Assembly: GCF_029892425.1 (NCBI RefSeq)
Contig: NZ_JARXWB010000022.1
Location: 1-64,000, forward strand
Direction of reading: 5' to 3'
Length of the DNA: 64,000 bases
From: Bradyrhizobium sp. BR13661
GTDB lineage: Bacteria; Pseudomonadota; Alphaproteobacteria; Rhizobiales; Xanthobacteraceae
The notes under the pieces are model-generated. The model saw only the letters and a list, made by a program, of their open reading frames with translations. It was not told the DNA's origin and searched no databases. Of this stretch, positions 55,001 to 61,000 are shown piece after piece (the stretch's first letter is position 1; the number at the start of each line of letters is the position of its first letter). The position numbers and the translations under genes were made by a program.

Positions 55001-58000
55001 CGTGCCGTTGATGTTGAGCACCGACGCCGACAGGATGATCGCCTTGCCGACGATGAAGGGCGCGTTCGCGGGCGGATTGGTGGCTGAGCCAGCGGTCACG
55101 GGCGTGATCGCAGCCGGCTGGATATTGATGACCTGGAAGTAGGCCGCGCATCCCGAGCAGTTGAACGGGGTCTGGTAGTCGCCGCTATTGGTGTAGACGC
55201 CCCTGTTGTCGTAGGTCGTCTTCTCCCACGGCGCGGTGACGATCGACTGAATCGTCGGCCCCTCGATCGTCGCGAGCGTGCTGGTGCTGCCCACGCTGCC
55301 GCCGCCATTGTTCGGCGTACCGTTGCCCGTCGGCAGGAAGATCGCCGAATAGAGCGAGCGTCCGTCGTAGTACAGCTCCAGCATACGCGCAGTGAAGATC
55401 GTGCTGTTGCTCGCAGTCCCCTGGACGCCGCTGCTGCCGGACGCGCAGCAATAATAGAAATACGGATGGTCGCCGCCGGAGGCGATGTGCACGCCGGTGT
55501 CGTAGGCGCCATAGGCACCGATATAGGTCGCCGCCGTCATCACCGCGGTCAGCGTATCGTGGTCACCCGGCTTGAATTCCGTGCCGGCCCATTGGTCGGC
55601 CACGTCGTGGTTGGAATTGTAGATGCTGCCGGCGCCGCCGTTGAAGGTGAACGAGCCGTTGGGCACCACCATCTGGATGGTCGCAGCATCGAATGTCTTC
55701 GACGCGACCACGTTGCCGAGATTGTTGGTGATCTTGAGCAGCCCCTGCTCGTTGGTGACGACGCCGTCGAAATAGATGTCCGGCGTCTGCGTCAGCGTCT
55801 GGCCGTTGTAGGACGGCAGGCCGCTGATCGGGTCGCGGGTGTTGTAGCTCGCGGAAATGTCGATGATCGGCGTCGCGCTGCTGTGCGAGGTGAAGGTCAC
55901 GTTGGACGAGGAGTCCGGATCGACGTGGTCGACCTGCCGGTAGAGGATATTGCCGCCGCTCACATTCGTGATCGAGAGCTTCGAGAGGTCGAGGAAATTG
56001 AGCCCCTGATTGTCGATCTTGATCATCGGCGAGCTCTGGGCAATCACCTGCGGCGCCGCCTGGTTCGCGCCCCCCGCCCCGGTCAGCTTCTGCGCCAGGA
56101 TCGAGACGTTGCCGGCAGACACCATGATGTCGTTGAACGCGAAGGAGTTGCCCGCGACATTGGTCGCGAACGGCGCCTGCTGGATCAGCGCATTGATCTG
56201 ACGCTGGATATCGCCGGTCGGATCGCTGCCGGCATAGGTGATCGCAGGGTGCGTCGCGGCGAGCGCGGTCTGGACCTGGGTCGTCGTCAGCCCGCTCAGG
56301 GATGCGAGCTGGGAGACGATCTGCTGGTAGGGATTGAAGCCGCCGACGATCGTGTACTGGATGGTCTGGTGGTTCCAGCTCATGGTCGGGTTGAAATGAT
56401 TGACGTCGGCGACCTGCTCCAGCGTCATCGCGTTATAGGGGCTCGACGTCGTCAGCGTCGGGGTCGATGAGCCCAGGGCAATGGTGATGATCTGGTCATT
56501 GTAGATGCCGGCCACGACGAGGCCGTTGAGCGCAACCGTGCCGGTGCCGCCGTTGTTGGTATTGCTGTGGTTATCGCTGTTCTTGGCGCCGAAGATCGAC
56601 AGATAGGGATTGTAGTTGCTGCCGAGGCCCGTCGCCGCGACCTGGCCCGGGCTTGCGCCGAGGTTGACGTCCTCAACGCCGAGAACGCGTGAACCGATGC
56701 CGAGTGTCAGGGCAGCGTCGTCGTCGGCATTGGCGGTGCCGCGATAGAGCACCGAGATCGGAATCGCGGTGTTGTTGTAGACCACTGTCGTCGCGGTCGC
56801 CTGGATGCTGCTGTAGACGCTGCCGTCACCGGCGAGCCCGGCCGAGATGTTGATGTCGCCCCAGGCCTGGAGCGTCGAGCCTGAACCGACATTGACGGCC
56901 TGGGTGGCATGGACCCAGGCATTGGTGCTGGCGCCTACGCCGGCGATCGCGCCATAGAGGCTGGCATTGGCGTTGTTGCTCGCCGACATCCGGGACGCGG
57001 AGCCGATGTCGATGGTGCCGGCGCTGAACAGCTCCCGCGCATTGATGTTGACGGTCAATGTCGCGTTCGCCGTCATGTCGGATTCGGCGCCGCCGCCGGC
57101 GAACAAGCCGGCCGCGGCGAGGGTCACGGTATCGGTGGTGCTGAGTGTGTTGTAGGCCTCGATGTTGATCACGCCGGTGGTCGCGTGCGGATCGGCATTG
57201 AGGCTCAGGATCGTCCCGGCATCGATATTAGTGGTCACGGTCTGGGTGACGGTCGAGGTGCTGAGCGCGGCGGCGCCGGCGAACATGCCGCCCGAGCCCG
57301 AACGCGCGCCGCCGCCGGCCTGGTTGACGATGTCGTTGGAGATGAGATCCATGTCGCCGCCGGCCGAGTTGATGATCAGGTGCGTGCCGATCTCGGCGGT
57401 CGTATTGGTGGTCACGGTGTTTTGCGCCTTACCTCCCGAGACGCCGGCGGTGGAGGCCTGGTAGGCGTCGCCGCTGGCGGCATAGTTCGTGGTGTGTTTG
57501 GCGCGGATGTTGAGGCCGCCGAAATACAGCGTGTCGTCGGTCCCGTTGCCGTCGATCCGCGCATTGGTCGTTGCCGTCGAACTGGTGGTCGCCACGGACG
57601 CGACGCCGGCATAGGTACCGCCCGCGCCGGCAATGGCGTTGGCGACGTTGGTATCGGTGCCTGTTGCCGTGATCTGGAGAATGCCGATGTTGGAGGCCGA
57701 AGTGATCGCGCCCGCCCCGAGATAAGCATAGGTGTGTGCGCTCGACGACACCTGCGCAACGGTCGCGCCCAGCGCCAGGAAGCCGCTCGAAAGACCCGTC
57801 CCCTCCGCGTATTGGCTGCTGTCGTTCTCGGCCGAGATCACGACATCCTTGTTGGGAAGCGTGATGCCGGTGCCGCCATAGGCCGAGACCGTTGCGTTGT
57901 CCGAAGCCGTGGCGAGGCTGCCCTGCGCGCCGATCAGCGAGCCGCCGCCGCCGGCGAGCGCCTTGGCGTAGGCGGTGGTGCCGTCGGCCGGCACGCTCGC

Positions 58001-61000
58001 CATCGCGGTGATGGCGAGCGGACCGCCGGAGAAGACGGCGTTGTCGCCGACGTCGGCCGTCACCGTCGTCGTGACTCTCGACTGCGCGAAGGCGAGACCA
58101 ACGGCGCCGCCGCCGACCGCGACGCCGAGCGCCTGGCTCGAAACGTCCGGGGTGGACATCGCCAGCACGATGGTTCCGAGGCCGGAGGCCGACGTGGTGA
58201 TGTTCGCGCCCGCGCCGATCGCGGCCGTCACGCTGGTCCCGTCCGTCGCACTGGCGTCAGCGCCATCACCCGCGGCGATGCCGCCGGCCACGGCATCCGC
58301 CTCGGCCGACAGGGAGCCGGCTTCGTTGGCGCCAACCCTCAAGACCGACGTGTTGACCGTGGCGCCTGGCGCGACATTCGATGCGACCGTGCTCGACCGG
58401 GTCGCGGTGGCAATCGAGACGCCGACTGCCGCCATGCCGATGCTGGCGCCGGCCGCGAGCAGGTGCTCGCTCGACGTATCCTGGGCCGACACGGACACGC
58501 CGCTTCCGCCGGTCCCCGTCACCGAGCCGGCGAGATTTGCGGTCACGCTATTGCTGACCTTGCCGATCGCGACAGCGGCATTGCCACCGAAATAGAGCGC
58601 ACCGGCTCCCGCACCGGACTCCGTATCGATGGTTCTGCCGGAATAGAGGCCGGAGGTGGCATCCTGAACGCCCGCGACGACCGTGACGGTCGGAGCATTG
58701 ACGGTCGCATTCAGATTGGCGAGCACGCTGCTGTCGACGACGGTGTAACCGACGGCGGCGCCAATGCCGACATTCTTTGCAAAACCCGCGCCGAGCAGTC
58801 GCTGCTGGGTCGCCACCGCACTGGTCGCCGAGATGTTGACTGAAGTAGCGGTGATGTTGCCGCCCGCGATCTGCGCGGTGATGCCGTCCGCACCGCCCGA
58901 CAGCACGGTGCTGACATCGTAAGTCGAACTGACATTGGCGCTGCCCGGATTGCCGGTGGTGCCGCTCGCGACCGGACAATTGCCCTGCGTACAGTTGGAA
59001 TTGGGGGCGGAATTGGTGCTGTTGTTGACCGCCGTGATGGTGCCGTTGTTGTGACCGCTGCTGTCGCGCTGGTCGAGCTGCCCGATTTCCTGCTGCTGCG
59101 TATCGGAATCGGCCGTGTTGGAGCCGATGATGATGACGCCGACCGTCGCACCGATACCGACGCTGCCGCCGATGCCCGCGGTGACCGCATAGGACTGAAC
59201 TTCCTTGGTGCTAAGTGCACTGACATTGATAGCGCCGGAAGAGTTCAGGTCGCTGTTGATGCTTTCTGCAGTGGTCTGGCTCTTGAAAACGATGACGTTG
59301 GCTGCGGCACCGAAACCGACGCCGCCGCCGCTGGCGGCGATCGAGATCGCGCCGGCGATCTCCTTGATCGCCACATCCTCGTTCGCGTTGATCGTGACCG
59401 CACCCATCGTGCCGATCGAGGGCGACTGCGCAACGATATCGTAGACACCGGCGATGGTGGTGTTGTTGGCGATCTCGATATTCGCCATGCCGGCGATCGC
59501 GGCCGTCCCGGTCGAAAGCGAGCCGCCGACCGAATAGGCCTGGAAACGATCGGTCGTATTGGCCTCGACGTCGAGCGCGCCGCTCAGCGAGAGCGCGGTC
59601 GAATGCTGCGAACTGCCGCCATGATATGCGAACTCGTCGCCGACATAGGCCTCGGTCCGGTTTGCCGAGACCTGGACCAGGAAGGCCGCCGCGGCCGCAG
59701 CCTGGCTGCCATAGGCGGCCGATCCGCCTGCGGAGTAGATTCCGGTGGTGTCCAAAGCCTTCACGGTGAGCGACGACGCCGTCATCCCGCCGCCGTCGAC
59801 ATAGGCCTCGGTGGTCGCGGTAAAGACGTTCAAGGCAACTGAGCCGGTGTTGAAGCCGACGCCGATCGAGGACGCATCCTGCCCGGCATTGGACTTCACG
59901 GTGACGGCGCCGACGGTCGGCGTCGTCGTCGACGAGACGCCGCCGACCGTCGAATTGGTGATGGTGGCCATCGTGGTGCGCGACATCGTCGTGCTGATGA
60001 TGGTCGCGCCGCCACCGCCGGTGCCGGTCGGCGGCACGATGCCGGCGCCGAACGCGCCGGAATAGGAGAAGCTCGAGGCAGCGACATCGATCTGCGGCAG
60101 CAGACCCGCACTGGTCAGGTGCGTATCGATGCTCGCACCGCTGATATAAGCGTTGGTCGATCCGCTCAGCACCGATGTGATCGGGTTGACCATGACGGAG
60201 ATGCCGGTGCCGGCCGCGACCGTCATCACGTTGGTCACGACGGCCTGGTGCGAGCTTGCGACCACGGCAAGGCCCTTCACCGTATCCTGGGTCTCGCTCA
60301 GATCGGGTGTATTGTCGGTCGGCGCCTGGAAGCCGCTGAGATTGTTCGTATGCGCCAGCGTGCCGCTATTGACCGACAGCGTGTCGGTGGAGCTGGTTCC
60401 AAACGCGTCGACGGTGGTGTTCGGTCCGCTGATATAGGCCGAGGTGCTGCCGGTGATCCGGTTGGTCACCATCGAGCCGGCGCCACCGGCGGGGCCCTTG
60501 GAGACCGAGAGCGCGCCGGCGGACACGACCACGTTGTCGATATTGCCGGCGATCACGGCAACGTTGTTGTTCGCCCTGACGTCCGATCCATCGGTGGTGC
60601 CCAGGGCCGCACTGTCGGTGATGCTGGCCGTGACGTTGGTGCCCATCAGATTGGTGGCAACCGAGCCCGCGAGACCGACCTGCGAGGAGATCGCGATACC
60701 GACTGCAACCGTCGAGATGCTGGCGTTCGAGCTTGCGTTGACGGCGACAGTGCCCGTGGCCCTCAGCTTGGAGCCGGTCACACCGGCGTTCACATTGTTG
60801 GCGATGTTGCTGTAGACGAGCGCGAGACCTGCGGCGCTTCCGCCACTCGGCGCGATCGCTGCGACTGCGGCGGTGCCGGTGATGCTTGAATTGTCACTGG
60901 CGGTAACCGAGACATTGAGGGCCGTAATGCTTGAATTATCCGTGGTCGATCTGCTGTCGCCGATCCCGGCCGAAACGGTGTTGGTGATCGAGCTGATCGT

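Noticed and set aside
56909..58843. A 644-codon plus-strand frame, and similar ones at 51959-53446 and 55466-56470
   Set aside because: These are antisense shadows of the repetitive exoprotein gene, where GC-rich alternating codons suppress stops; no start context or domain supports them.
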